Assembly: GCF_900114845.1 (NCBI RefSeq)
Contig: NZ_FOUK01000003.1
Location: forward strand, 744,001 to 808,000
Direction of reading: 5' to 3'
Origin: Pimelobacter simplex
GTDB lineage: Bacteria; Actinomycetota; Actinomycetes; Propionibacteriales; Nocardioidaceae
Length of the DNA stretch: 64,000 bases
Part shown: positions 1 through 8,059 of the stretch, piece by piece
How positions within the stretch are numbered: the first letter of the stretch is position 1
Layout of the letters: every line of letters begins with the position of its first letter
Position numbers and translations under genes: made by a program
The notes under the pieces: model-generated
Database searches by the model: none
What the model was told of the DNA's origin: nothing
What the model saw: the letters and a program-made list of their open reading frames with translations, nothing else

Positions 1-668
1 TGCGCCAGAACTTCACCTGGCTGCCGATCTACCAGGTCGTCATCATCCTGCCGGTCATCATCGGCTTCGCCGGGCTCTACCTCGAGCCGCGGCCCGACGA
101 CAGCAACGGCGTCCTGCTGCTGCTCGCCCACGACGCGCTGCCCGGCTGGCTGACCGGCGTCATCGCCGTCGCGGCCGCGTCGTCGGCCATGGTGCCCGCG
201 GGCGTCCTGTGCCTGTCGATGTCGAGCCTGATCGCGCACAACGTGGCCGGCCTGCGCAGCGAGCGCGCCAAGCTCTGGCTCAACCACTCCGTCGTGGTCG
301 TCGCCACCGCCGCCTCGCTCTACCTCGCGCTGGCCCGTCCCGACCTGCTCGGCAACCTGCTGCTGCTCACCTTCGCCGGGCTGGCCCAGCTGGCGCCCGC
401 GATCCTCGCGGCCATCGGCCGGCGCCGCCACCTCGGCCTGCCCGCCGCGTGCAGCGGACTGGTCGTCGGCGTGCTCGTCCTGTGGCAGATCACCGCGACC
501 GCGCCGAACCTCGACGGCGTCCACCCCGGTGTCATCGCGCTGGGCGCCAACCTCGCCGTCGCCGCCGTCGTCGAGCTCGCCCTGCGGGCCGCGGGCCGTT
601 CCGGGACCGTCGTCCTCGACGAGGACGACGCCGACCCCCACACCACCACCTCCAGGAGCAACGCGTGA
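1..668 (+). CDS. Sodium:solute symporter family transporter, 3' part only
   Basis: The reading frame is open from base 3 and ends at 668, so only the C-terminal ~221 residues are present. They contain about six hydrophobic segments separated by short loops, including the stretch VAAASSAMVPAGVLCLSMSS, which resembles the small-residue helix of solute/sodium symporter (SSS) proteins. The tail is short and acidic (DEDDADPH). Family knowledge: these permeases couple sodium entry to uptake of amino acids, sugars, carboxylates or urea. The substrate cannot be read from this fragment. The stop overlaps the GTG of the following amidase by 4 bp, so the pair is translationally coupled and the permease may import the amidase substrate (inference). 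Confidence 0.85.
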   Translation, partial: RQNFTWLPIYQVVIILPVIIGFAGLYLEPRPDDSNGVLLLLAHDALPGWLTGVIAVAAASSAMVPAGVLCLSMSSLIAHNVAGLRSERAKLWLNHSVVVVATAASLYLALARPDLLGNLLLLTFAGLAQLAPAILAAIGRRRHLGLPAACSGLVVGVLVLWQITATAPNLDGVHPGVIALGANLAVAAVVELALRAAGRSGTVVLDEDDADPHTTTSRSNA

Positions 669-2080
669 CCCACCTCTGCGACCTCCCCGCCACCGAGCAG
701 GCCGGCCTGATCCGCTCCGGCGAGCTCTCCGCGCGCGAGCTGCTGCAGGCCTCGCTCGACCGGATCGAGGCCACCAACCCCGACGTCAACGCGATCGTCA
801 CCCTCGACGCCGAGGCCGCCGAGAAGGCGGCAGCCGCGGCCGACGACGCCTTCGCGGCGGGCCGGCTGCTCGGCCCCCTGCACGGCCTGACCCTGGCCGT
901 GAAGGACCTCCACGCCACCGGCGGGATGCGGACGACGAGCGGCTCGCCCGCCTTCGCCGACCACGTCCCCGACACCGACGAGCTGATCGTCGAGCGGATG
1001 CGCGCCGCCGGCGCCGTCGTCGTCGGCAAGACCAACGTGCCCGAGTTCGGCGCCGGCTCGCACACCTTCAACCCGGTCTTCGGCCTCACCCGCAACCCCT
1101 ATGCGCTCGACCGCTCGGCGGGCGGCTCCAGCGGCGGGGCCGCGGCGGCCCTCGCCACCGGCATGGTCTCGCTGGCCGACGGCAGCGACATGGGCGGCTC
1201 GCTGCGCAACCCGGCGTCGTTCTGCAATGTCGTCGGCCACCGGCCCGCGCCGGGCCGGGTGCCGACCTGGCCCGCGGGTGACCCCTGGTACACGCTCGGC
1301 GTCCAGGGCCCGATGGGGCGCACGGTCGCCGACACGGCGCTGCTGCTGGCAGTCCAGGCCGGACCCGACCCGCGCGCGCCGCTGAGCCTGCCCGAGCCCG
1401 GCCGGACGTTCCTGACCGGGCTGCCGCTCCGGCTCGACGGCAAGCGGATCGCGGTCTCCCCCGACCTCGGCGGCGCCGTCGCCGTCGATCCCGAGGTGGC
1501 GGCCGTGGTCGACGCCCAGGCCGAGACGCTGCGCGCGCTCGGGGCCGACGTCGTGCGCACCTCGCTCGACTTCACGGGCGCCGAGGAGGTCTTCCGCACC
1601 CTGCGCGGGCTCAACTACCTGATGGGCCTGGGCCCGCTCGTCGAGCGCGCCCCGGACCAGGTCAAGCAGACCATCCACGGCAATGTCGCGGTCGGGCGCG
1701 CCCTCACCGGCGACGACCTCGCCCGCGCGGGCCGGCTGCGCGCGGCACTGCTCGGCCGGGTCCAGGCCTTCTTCGCCGAGTACGACGCCCTGGTGCTCCC
1801 CGCCTGCCAGGCGCTGCCGTTCGACGCCGACCTCGAGTACCCGGCCGCCGTCGGCGGTGTCCCGGTCGAGGACTACCTCGACTGGATGATGGCCGCCTGC
1901 CTGGTGTCGGCGACGGAGTGCCCGGCGACCGCCGTCCCGGTGGGCTTCTCGGACGACGGGCTGCCCGTCGGCGTCCAGGTCGTCGCCGCGCCGCGCGACG
2001 ACCTCGGTGCGCTCGAGGTCGCCCACGCGCTCGAGCAGGCCACCGGGGCCGGCCAGCGGCGTCCGGGTCTCATCCCATGA
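665..2080 (+). CDS. Amidase (amidase signature family)
   Basis: A 471-residue protein starting with GTG at 665, chosen because AGGAG lies 8 nt upstream and the start overlaps the symporter stop. It carries the amidase-signature Ser-cisSer-Lys triad: Lys80 (LAVKDLH), Ser155 in GGSSGG and Ser179 in SDMGGSLRNP, with the usual 24-residue spacing between the serines. Family enzymes hydrolyse carboxamides to acid plus ammonia. There is no GatB neighbour, so it is not the glutamyl-tRNA amidotransferase subunit. Coupling to a symporter suggests catabolism of an imported amide (inference). Its last 11 bases overlap the end of the convergent iron-sulfur subunit gene. Confidence 0.9.
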   Translation: MTHLCDLPATEQAGLIRSGELSARELLQASLDRIEATNPDVNAIVTLDAEAAEKAAAAADDAFAAGRLLGPLHGLTLAVKDLHATGGMRTTSGSPAFADHVPDTDELIVERMRAAGAVVVGKTNVPEFGAGSHTFNPVFGLTRNPYALDRSAGGSSGGAAAALATGMVSLADGSDMGGSLRNPASFCNVVGHRPAPGRVPTWPAGDPWYTLGVQGPMGRTVADTALLLAVQAGPDPRAPLSLPEPGRTFLTGLPLRLDGKRIAVSPDLGGAVAVDPEVAAVVDAQAETLRALGADVVRTSLDFTGAEEVFRTLRGLNYLMGLGPLVERAPDQVKQTIHGNVAVGRALTGDDLARAGRLRAALLGRVQAFFAEYDALVLPACQALPFDADLEYPAAVGGVPVEDYLDWMMAACLVSATECPATAVPVGFSDDGLPVGVQVVAAPRDDLGALEVAHALEQATGAGQRRPGLIP

Positions 2081-2552
2081 GGTCGGCCCCGGTGCGGATC
2101 GCCTGCCGGATCCGGGAGTAGGTGCCGCACCGGCACACGTTGCGGATGGCGTCGAGGTCGTCCTCGGTGATCGCCCGGTCCTCCTCGCGGACCCGGCGCA
2201 CGAGGGCGACCGCGGCCATGATCTGGCCGGGCTGGCAGTAGCCGCACTGGGCGACGTCGTGCTCGAGCCAGGCCTCCTGCATCGGGTGCAGCCCGTCGCC
2301 GGGCACGGTGTCAGCGAGTCCCTCGATGGTGGTGATCTCGTCGTCGGGGCCGACGTCCTGGACCCGCACCGAGCACGGGTTGAACGCCTTGCCGTTGAGG
2401 TGCGAGGTGCAGGCCTTGCAGACGTTGATCCCGCAGCCGTACTTGGGGCCGGTGACGCCGAGGACGTCGCGCAGCACCCAGAGGATCCGGACGTCGTCCT
2501 CGACGTCGACGGTGACGGTCTCGCCGTTGAGCTGGAAAGTGTGCTGGGGCAT
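2070..2552 (-). CDS. (2Fe-2S)-binding subunit of a molybdenum hydroxylase
   Basis: 160 residues from the ATG at 2552. The N-terminal plant-ferredoxin-like domain has Cys40, Cys45, Cys48 and Cys60; the C-terminal helical domain has Cys103, Cys106, Cys140 and Cys142, binding a second cluster. This is the layout of the small subunit of the xanthine dehydrogenase/aldehyde oxidase family, such as IorA of isoquinoline 1-oxidoreductase. It passes electrons from the molybdenum centre to an acceptor. It starts 10 nt after the stop of the molybdopterin subunit gene, so the two form an operon with the large subunit first. No FAD subunit gene is adjacent, which fits the IorAB type rather than the three-subunit type. 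Confidence 0.92.
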   Translation of the reverse strand: MPQHTFQLNGETVTVDVEDDVRILWVLRDVLGVTGPKYGCGINVCKACTSHLNGKAFNPCSVRVQDVGPDDEITTIEGLADTVPGDGLHPMQEAWLEHDVAQCGYCQPGQIMAAVALVRRVREEDRAITEDDLDAIRNVCRCGTYSRIRQAIRTGADLMG

Positions 2553-2562
2553 GGCAGGCACC

Positions 2563-4923
2563 TCAGTTGACGTGGTCGAGGCCGTCGACCGGCGACGCCG
2601 GGACGGACGGGACGAAGGGCTTGGGCTCGAAGTGGAGCGGCGCATGGACGTTGATCGGGAACTCGGTCGGCATCGTCCCGGTGGCCCGTGCGTAGGCGCA
2701 CGCGACGGCCGCCATCGATGCGGCGACCCCCGCCTCGCCGATGCCGCCCGGCTCGCGCCGGTCGGACTCCAGCACCTCGCAGCGGAAGTCGAAGGGCGTG
2801 TTCCACTGCCGCGTGTAGGCCGAGTTGTCCCAGCTGGCCTCGAGGAAGTGCCCGTCGACCAGGTGGTTGCTGTAGGTGAGTGCCTGGGCCATGCCGTCGG
2901 AGAAGCCGCCCATCATCTGCGCCTCGACCCCCAGCGGGTTGACCACGAGGCCGCAGTCGACGACCACGACCGCCTTGGTGACCCGCGGCCCGGTGACGGC
3001 GTCGCGGACCTTGCGGTGCACGGTCTCGGGGCGGCAGTCGATCTCGACCAGGACGGCGGTCGCCCCCTTGTACTCCTTGTGGATCGCGATGCCCTGGGCC
3101 GTGCCCGCGGGCATCGGCCGGCCCCACTCCCCCAGCTCGGCGGCCCGGGCGAGCACCCGCTTGACCGTCCGGCTCTTGAGGTGCCGGCGCCGGAACTCGA
3201 CCGGGTCCTGCTTCAGCCGGGCCGCGAGCTGGTCGACGATCAGCTCGTTCGCCGTACGGACGTCGGGTGAGTAGATGTTGCGCACCGAGCTCGTGTTGAA
3301 GCGGTCGACGTCCTGGTTCGACTCGTTGAGCAGCTGGGTGACGACCCCGAAGTTGTAGGGCAGCTCCTGGCTGAGCAGGAAGATCGTCTCGGAGAACCCG
3401 AGGTTGGCCAGCCCGGTCGGCAGTGCGGCGACCTCGGCGGTGAGCCGCTCGCCGAGCCCGTGGGTGAAGTCGGTCGAGACCGACGTGTGCCGCTGCTCGA
3501 ACGTGACCACGCTGCCGAGCAGCACGGTGGCCCGCACCCGCGAGGTCGCCATCGGGTGCACCCGGCCCTGGCGCGGCTCGTCGGCGCGGTGCCACATCAG
3601 CTTGACCGGGACGCCGAACGCCTTCGACGCGTGGGCCGCCTCGATCGCGGCGTCGCTGAACAGCTTGCGGCCGAAGGAGCCGCCGCCCTGCACCACGTTG
3701 ACCGTCACCTTGCGCTGCGGCAGGCCGAGCGCCTTGGCCACCTTGGACTGCGCGTCGACGGGCGACTTCAGCCCGCCCCAGATGGTGGCGCCGCCGTCAC
3801 GGACGTCGGCCACGGCGCAGTTGGGCTCGAGCGCCGAGCCGCTGCGGAAGTGGAAGACGAAGTCGCCCTCGACGGTGGTCGCGCCGATCTTGGGCACCGC
3901 GAGCGGCAGCTGGGCGCGGCGCAGCTCCTTGCGGATGTCGGCCGCCGACCTGCCGGGCACCGAGCCCGCGTTCCAGACGACGTCGAGCGCGCGCACGGCG
4001 TCGATGCACTGGCCGAACGTCCGGGCCCGCACGGCGACGCCGGTCGGGATCACCGCGACGTGGGTGACGCCCGGCATCGCCAGCACCGCCGCCCGGTTGC
4101 GGACCTCCCGGGCGGTGCCGTTGAGGTCGGGCGCGCGGCAGACCATGGTCGGCAGCGCACCGGGGACGTCCGCCTCGGTGAGGTCCATCGCGTACTTCTT
4201 GAGCCCGGTGACGGCGTCGAGCGCGTCGACCCGCCGCTGCGGCGTACCGACGACCTTCTGCTCGGCGGCGGTCTTGAGCGAGACCCGGACCTGCCGGGTC
4301 GTCGGCGGCGCCGCGAGCGCGGCCGCCTGGCCGTAGGTCAGCGACGAGCCGAGGCTGTCGAAGATCGTGCCGCCCTTGACGACCAGCGTCTCGACCAGCG
4401 CCCCGAGCTCGATCGCCGCGGCCTCGAGCAGCGCCCTGCGGGCGACGGCGGCGGCCACCCGGATCGGCGTGTACGTCGAGATGGTGGTGTTGGAGCCGCC
4501 GGTGAGCTGGTTGAACAGCAGCTCGGGACGCGCCGGCGCCAGTGTCACGTGGACCCGGTCGAGCGGCAGGTCGAGCTCGTCGGCGATGAGCATGCTCGTC
4601 GAGGTGGTGATGCCCTGGCCGACCTCCATCCGCGGCAGCGCGAAGTGGGCGTCGCCCTGCTCGTCGACGTGGATCGCGATCAGCTGCGAGGTCGGCAGCG
4701 CGCAGTGGGTCAGGAAGTCGTTGAGGTCGTAGACCTCGGGCACCTGCGGCACCGACGGGATCGGGAGGGCGTGCGCAGGCGCGGAGCCGAGCGCGAGGTC
4801 GGCGGCGACCACGAGCCCGGTCCCGCCCATGACGTAGCCGACGAACGAGCGCCGGCTGAGGTGGCGGGCGCGGCCGGTGCCGCTGCCCGAGGGCGCGGGA
4901 GGGCGCGCCGAAGAGTTCCCCAT
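2563..4923 (-). CDS. Molybdopterin-binding subunit of an IorB-type hydroxylase, Tat-exported
   Basis: 786 residues from the ATG at 4923, preceded by GGAGAA at a good distance; a longer start at 4968 would lack a ribosome site. Residues 22-50 form a twin-arginine signal (LSRRSFVGYVMGG then a hydrophobic run ending near AHA), so the enzyme is probably exported folded with its cofactor. The GGGSFGRK motif and overall sequence match the molybdopterin-binding large subunit of the aldehyde oxidase/xanthine dehydrogenase superfamily, closest in style to isoquinoline 1-oxidoreductase beta subunits. Substrate is unknown; an N-heterocycle or aldehyde is typical. It is the first gene of the operon with the 2Fe-2S subunit. 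Confidence 0.9.
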   Translation of the reverse strand: MGNSSARPPAPSGSGTGRARHLSRRSFVGYVMGGTGLVVAADLALGSAPAHALPIPSVPQVPEVYDLNDFLTHCALPTSQLIAIHVDEQGDAHFALPRMEVGQGITTSTSMLIADELDLPLDRVHVTLAPARPELLFNQLTGGSNTTISTYTPIRVAAAVARRALLEAAAIELGALVETLVVKGGTIFDSLGSSLTYGQAAALAAPPTTRQVRVSLKTAAEQKVVGTPQRRVDALDAVTGLKKYAMDLTEADVPGALPTMVCRAPDLNGTAREVRNRAAVLAMPGVTHVAVIPTGVAVRARTFGQCIDAVRALDVVWNAGSVPGRSAADIRKELRRAQLPLAVPKIGATTVEGDFVFHFRSGSALEPNCAVADVRDGGATIWGGLKSPVDAQSKVAKALGLPQRKVTVNVVQGGGSFGRKLFSDAAIEAAHASKAFGVPVKLMWHRADEPRQGRVHPMATSRVRATVLLGSVVTFEQRHTSVSTDFTHGLGERLTAEVAALPTGLANLGFSETIFLLSQELPYNFGVVTQLLNESNQDVDRFNTSSVRNIYSPDVRTANELIVDQLAARLKQDPVEFRRRHLKSRTVKRVLARAAELGEWGRPMPAGTAQGIAIHKEYKGATAVLVEIDCRPETVHRKVRDAVTGPRVTKAVVVVDCGLVVNPLGVEAQMMGGFSDGMAQALTYSNHLVDGHFLEASWDNSAYTRQWNTPFDFRCEVLESDRREPGGIGEAGVAASMAAVACAYARATGTMPTEFPINVHAPLHFEPKPFVPSVPASPVDGLDHVN

Positions 4924-4979
4924 GAACTTTCTCCCCGAGTGAGAGTGACGGTCCCCACAGCAGACCACCCCGAGATTGG

Positions 4980-5080
4980 TCGAAGGTTGGTCCGCCCCCG
5001 TCGTACCGGACGAAATGGTCGTGATCCGCCCCGATCCACGACCATTTTGTCCGGTACGACGGGAGCCGGAAGTCCTTCGA
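4980..5080. repeat. Large intergenic palindrome (~100 bp)
   Basis: Two 27-nt arms at 4997-5023 and 5037-5063 are inverted copies with one difference (G5012 opposite T5048, a wobble pair in RNA), around a 13-nt loop. A further inverted pair, TCGAAGG at 4980-4986 and CCTTCGA at 5074-5080, is symmetric about the same centre (5030). The element lies between divergently transcribed genes, so it is not an ordinary terminator. It could be a mobile palindromic repeat, a regulator site or a leader hairpin of one of the flanking genes. No transposase or terminal target duplication is visible. Confidence 0.85.
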
Positions 5081-5140
5081 TCCGGGGGCGGGTGGCCGAT
5101 CGGACCGGTGCCCCCCTACCGACCCGAACGGAGCACCACC

Positions 5141-6568
5141 GTGGCACGACGCCTGGTCCGGGCAGCGCTGCCGGCGCTGGGCTTCGCCGCGGCCGAGGCG
5201 CTCTCCGTCGCGGCCGGCCGGGCCGTGCGGGTCGACCACGGGGAGGTCGCGCTGGTCTGGCCGGCGGCCGCGGTCGGCGTCCTGTGGGCGCTGTACGTGC
5301 GCGGGCTCGGCCGGCGCCGGGCCGTGGCGCACGCGGCGCTGCTGGGCCTGACGACGTTCACCGCGACCCTGGCGACCGGGGCCACCGTCGGCCTGTCCCT
5401 CTGGTTCACCGGCGTCAACGGGGTGCTGGCCGCGGTCACCGCGGTCCTGCTCACGCCCGGCCGGCGTCCGGCGGCACTGCGCGAGCCCGCCGACCTCGCC
5501 CGGCTCGTGGTGGCGGTGACCGCCGGGACCCTGCTGTCCGCGGCCCTGGCCGTCGTCTACCTGGCGCACGTGGGGCACCGCGACCTGCCCGAGACGTTCG
5601 CACTGTTCGCCGTGCGCAACGGCGTCACCGCGCTGGCCGGGGTGGCGCTCGTGCTCCGCCTGCAGCACGCGCGGTGGCGGCGTCCGGTGCTCACCGGGCC
5701 CCGGGTGGCCGAGACCGTCGCCTGCGTCGTCGTCACGCTCGCCGTCTTCAGCCGGGTGTTCTGGGTCAACCCCGGCGAGCCGATCGCGTTCGCGATCATG
5801 CTGCCGGCGATGTGGGTCTCGCTGCGCTACTCGACGACGACCAGCACGCTCTTCCTCGCCGCCGCGGCCGTCTGCGTCCTCGTCGGCACGCTGCTCGACC
5901 TCGGCGCCCTGCAGGGCCTGCCGGCCGAGCAGCAGGCGCTGCTCGCGCAGGGGATGATCGGCAGCCTGACGCTCGTGGTGCTCACGCTCGCCCTGTTCCG
6001 CGACTCCCGCAACGCGCTCATCACCGAGCTGCGCCACCTGGCCCTGCACGACCCGCTGACCGGCCTGGCCAACCGCACCCTGCTCACCGAGCGGCTCGAG
6101 AGCGCGCTCGCGCACGGGCGTCCCGGCACGGTCGCCGTGGTGGCGATCGACCTCGACGGGTTCAAGTCGGTCAACGACGCGTGGGGCCACGACGAGGGCG
6201 ACCTGCTGCTCACCGAGATCGCCCGCCGGCTCGCCGAGACCGCCGGGCCCGACGACACCGTGGCCCGGATCGGCGGCGACGAGTTCGTCGTGCTCCGGCC
6301 CCGCCTCGACGACCCCGGCGACCTCGAGGAGTACGTCGACCGGGTGCGCTCCCACGTCGCCCGGCCCTACGGCCAGGCCTCCGACGCCCCCTTCGACCGG
6401 ATCACCGCGAGCGTCGGCCTCGCCGTCTCCGAGCGCAACGACACCCCGCGCAGCCTGCTCGCCCGCGCCGACCAGGCGATGTACGTCGTCAAGCGGGACA
6501 CCCACGGACGGCCGGCCGCGGTGCGTGCCCGGGCGCTCAGAGTCGTGGGAGCACCGCTCGCACGATGA
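5141..6568 (+). CDS. Membrane-bound diguanylate cyclase (GGDEF)
   Basis: 475 residues from the GTG at 5141. The N-terminal ~290 residues form several membrane helices resembling a MASE1-type sensor; the C-terminal ~170 residues are a GGDEF domain with intact RIGGDEF, LHDPLTGLANR and DLDGFKSVND. Family activity is synthesis of cyclic di-GMP from two GTP. No EAL domain follows. A longer upstream reading to 4976 would translate through the intergenic palindrome and has no better start signal, so I reject it. The end overlaps the end of the convergent TetR gene by 32 bp. It is one of three cyclic-di-GMP enzymes in this window. Confidence 0.88.
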   Translation: MARRLVRAALPALGFAAAEALSVAAGRAVRVDHGEVALVWPAAAVGVLWALYVRGLGRRRAVAHAALLGLTTFTATLATGATVGLSLWFTGVNGVLAAVTAVLLTPGRRPAALREPADLARLVVAVTAGTLLSAALAVVYLAHVGHRDLPETFALFAVRNGVTALAGVALVLRLQHARWRRPVLTGPRVAETVACVVVTLAVFSRVFWVNPGEPIAFAIMLPAMWVSLRYSTTTSTLFLAAAAVCVLVGTLLDLGALQGLPAEQQALLAQGMIGSLTLVVLTLALFRDSRNALITELRHLALHDPLTGLANRTLLTERLESALAHGRPGTVAVVAIDLDGFKSVNDAWGHDEGDLLLTEIARRLAETAGPDDTVARIGGDEFVVLRPRLDDPGDLEEYVDRVRSHVARPYGQASDAPFDRITASVGLAVSERNDTPRSLLARADQAMYVVKRDTHGRPAAVRARALRVVGAPLAR

Positions 6569-7133
6569 CGAGCAGCGCCTCCCGCAGCAGGAGGTGCGCC
6601 TGGTCGCGGGTGAGGGCGCCGTCGCGCGACCACTCCCGGATCGCGCCGCGGGCCAGCTCGCCGTACGCCCGGACGGTGGCGCGCGCGGCGCGGTCGGCGG
6701 GATCGCCGCCGACCATCTCGAGCACCCGCCGGGCCGCGAGGTCGTGGGCCTCGTCGAGGATCGCCCGCACCTCGGCGTCCTCGCCCACGCCCTCGGCCGC
6801 CCGCACCGTCAGGTACGTCGCCCGCTCGGGCGTGATCGAGCCGAGGAACCAGGTCACCGCGGCCTCGACGCGCTCGTCGAGCGAGCCGGTCGGCAGCGGG
6901 ACGTCCTCGAGGGTCGGGAGCAGCGCGGCGCGCCGGACGACCTCGAGGTAGAGCGCCCGCTTGTCGCCGAAGTAGTGGTTGAGCAGCCCGCGCGCGACCC
7001 CCGCCTCACGGGCGATCGCGGTGGTCGCCACCTCGGCATAGGGACGCTCGGCGAAGAGCCGTTCGGCAGCGGCGAGGATCTGCTCGCGCCGCTCGTCGGG
7101 GGGGAGACGGCGACGGGTCGCTGCTGCGGTCAT
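6537..7133 (-). CDS. TetR/AcrR family transcriptional regulator
   Basis: 198 residues from the ATG at 7133. The N-terminus is a typical TetR helix-turn-helix: REQILAAAERLFAERPY, then TTAIAREAGVARGLLNHYF (recognition helix) and a helical ligand domain. It is divergent from the DUF2236 gene, with 52 bp between the starts and a 15-bp dyad in the gap, so it probably represses both itself and the DUF2236/acyl-CoA dehydrogenase pair. The ligand is unknown; a lipid or acyl-CoA would fit the neighbours (inference). The 57-codon upstream extension of the same frame crosses the operator and is rejected. Confidence 0.92.
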   Translation of the reverse strand: MTAAATRRRLPPDERREQILAAAERLFAERPYAEVATTAIAREAGVARGLLNHYFGDKRALYLEVVRRAALLPTLEDVPLPTGSLDERVEAAVTWFLGSITPERATYLTVRAAEGVGEDAEVRAILDEAHDLAARRVLEMVGGDPADRAARATVRAYGELARGAIREWSRDGALTRDQAHLLLREALLVIVRAVLPRL

Positions 7134-7149
7134 GTCCCGGAGCCTACTA

Positions 7150-7164
7150 TTGGCAGCGTGCCAA
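7150..7164. promoter_or_regulatory. Probable TetR operator
   Basis: Perfect dyad TTGGCA-GCG-TGCCAA in the 52-bp gap between the divergent TetR and DUF2236 genes. It lies 17 bp upstream of the TetR start and 9 bp upstream of the probable -10 box of the DUF2236 gene, so binding could block both promoters. Assignment to this regulator is by position. Confidence 0.7.
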
Positions 7165-7172
7165 CAACAGGC

Positions 7173-7178
7173 TAGCGT
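7173..7178 (+). promoter_or_regulatory. -10 box of a leaderless promoter (DUF2236 gene)
   Basis: TAGCGT followed by 7 nt and then the GTG at 7186. In actinobacteria a TANNNT hexamer 6-8 nt before a start codon usually marks transcription that begins at the start codon. Confidence 0.55.
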
Positions 7179-7185
7179 GGGGAGC

Positions 7186-8049
7186 GTGACCACCACTGCT
7201 CCGTCACCGCGCGCCCGCGCGCCGCGCGACGTGCCCGTGCCCGCCGGCTTCGACATGCGCGACCACGTGTCCGGCATCGGCGCGCACCTGGCCGGCCCGG
7301 CCAACGTGATCCTCCAGCTGAGCTGGCCCGGCGTCGGCTACGGCGTGATGAACAGCCGGGTCCACGACGGCTCGGCGATGAAGCACCCCTTCAAGCGCGG
7401 GCGCACCACGTTCACCTACCTCGCCGTCGCCCTCCTCGGCGACGACGCCGACCGAACCGCCTTCCGGCAGGCGGTCAACAAGCAGCACGCCCAGGTCTAC
7501 TCGCGCCCCGGCGAGAAGGTCGCGTACCGCGCGATGGACCCGCGGCTGCAGACCTGGGTCGCCGCCTGCCTCTACTACGGCACCGCCGACATGATCGCCA
7601 AGATGCACGGCCCGCTGCCCGACGCCGAGGCCGATGCGCTCTACCTCCACTGCGCGCGGTTCGGCACCACGCTGCAGATGCCGGCCACGGCCTGGCCCGC
7701 CGACCGGGCGGCCTTCGACCGCTACTGGGAGGAGTCGCTCGCCGAGGTCGACATCGACCCCGCCGTGGCGTCGTACCTGCTGGAGCTGACCACGCTGCGC
7801 AACTTCCCGCGGCCCTTCCGGCTCCTGGCGCCGTTCCTGGTCTTCGTGACCACCGGCTTCCTGCCGCCGCCCTTCCGCGAGGCGATGGGGCTGGCGTGGA
7901 GCAGGCGCCGGCAGGCCCGGTTCGACCGGCTGCTGCGCGTCCTCGGCCGGGTCGAGCGGCTGCTCCCCCGCCCGCTGCGGATCTTCCCGTTCAACCTGTG
8001 GCTCGCCGACACCCGCCTGCGCCGCCGGTTCCGCCGTCCCCTCGTCTGA
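7186..8049 (+). CDS. DUF2236 (oxygenase MpaB-like) family protein
   Basis: 287 residues from the GTG at 7186, chosen because of the TAGCGT box just upstream; the longer frame to 7132 would begin inside the TetR operator. The sequence matches the DUF2236/latex-clearing-protein-like family: an all-helical protein with the block HPFKRGRTTFTYLAVALLG and conserved residues such as R and H in the first half. Characterised relatives include the rubber oxygenase Lcp and fungal MpaB. Substrate is unknown. It is followed after 10 bp by an acyl-CoA dehydrogenase gene with its own AAGGAG, so the two are probably one TetR-controlled lipid-related operon. Confidence 0.85.
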   Translation: MTTTAPSPRARAPRDVPVPAGFDMRDHVSGIGAHLAGPANVILQLSWPGVGYGVMNSRVHDGSAMKHPFKRGRTTFTYLAVALLGDDADRTAFRQAVNKQHAQVYSRPGEKVAYRAMDPRLQTWVAACLYYGTADMIAKMHGPLPDAEADALYLHCARFGTTLQMPATAWPADRAAFDRYWEESLAEVDIDPAVASYLLELTTLRNFPRPFRLLAPFLVFVTTGFLPPPFREAMGLAWSRRRQARFDRLLRVLGRVERLLPRPLRIFPFNLWLADTRLRRRFRRPLV

Positions 8050-8059
8050 AGGAGCCTCC

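Noticed and set aside
209..664. Upstream extension of the amidase frame (Arg/Pro-rich)
   Set aside because: It overlaps the symporter gene in another frame, has a GC-artefact composition, and the GTG at 665 has a good ribosome site and the coupling overlap.
320..3595. 1091-codon minus-strand frame, and similar very long frames (for example 3460-6951, 19687-22140, 22580-24652, 43037-45958)
   Set aside because: Arg/Pro/Gly or Asp/Val/Leu-rich antisense or shifted frames that mirror real genes in high-GC DNA. They show no domains and cross several gene boundaries.
7132..7185. N-terminal extension of the DUF2236 protein
   Set aside because: It would start within the TetR start codon region and read through the operator; the leaderless GTG at 7186 fits better.
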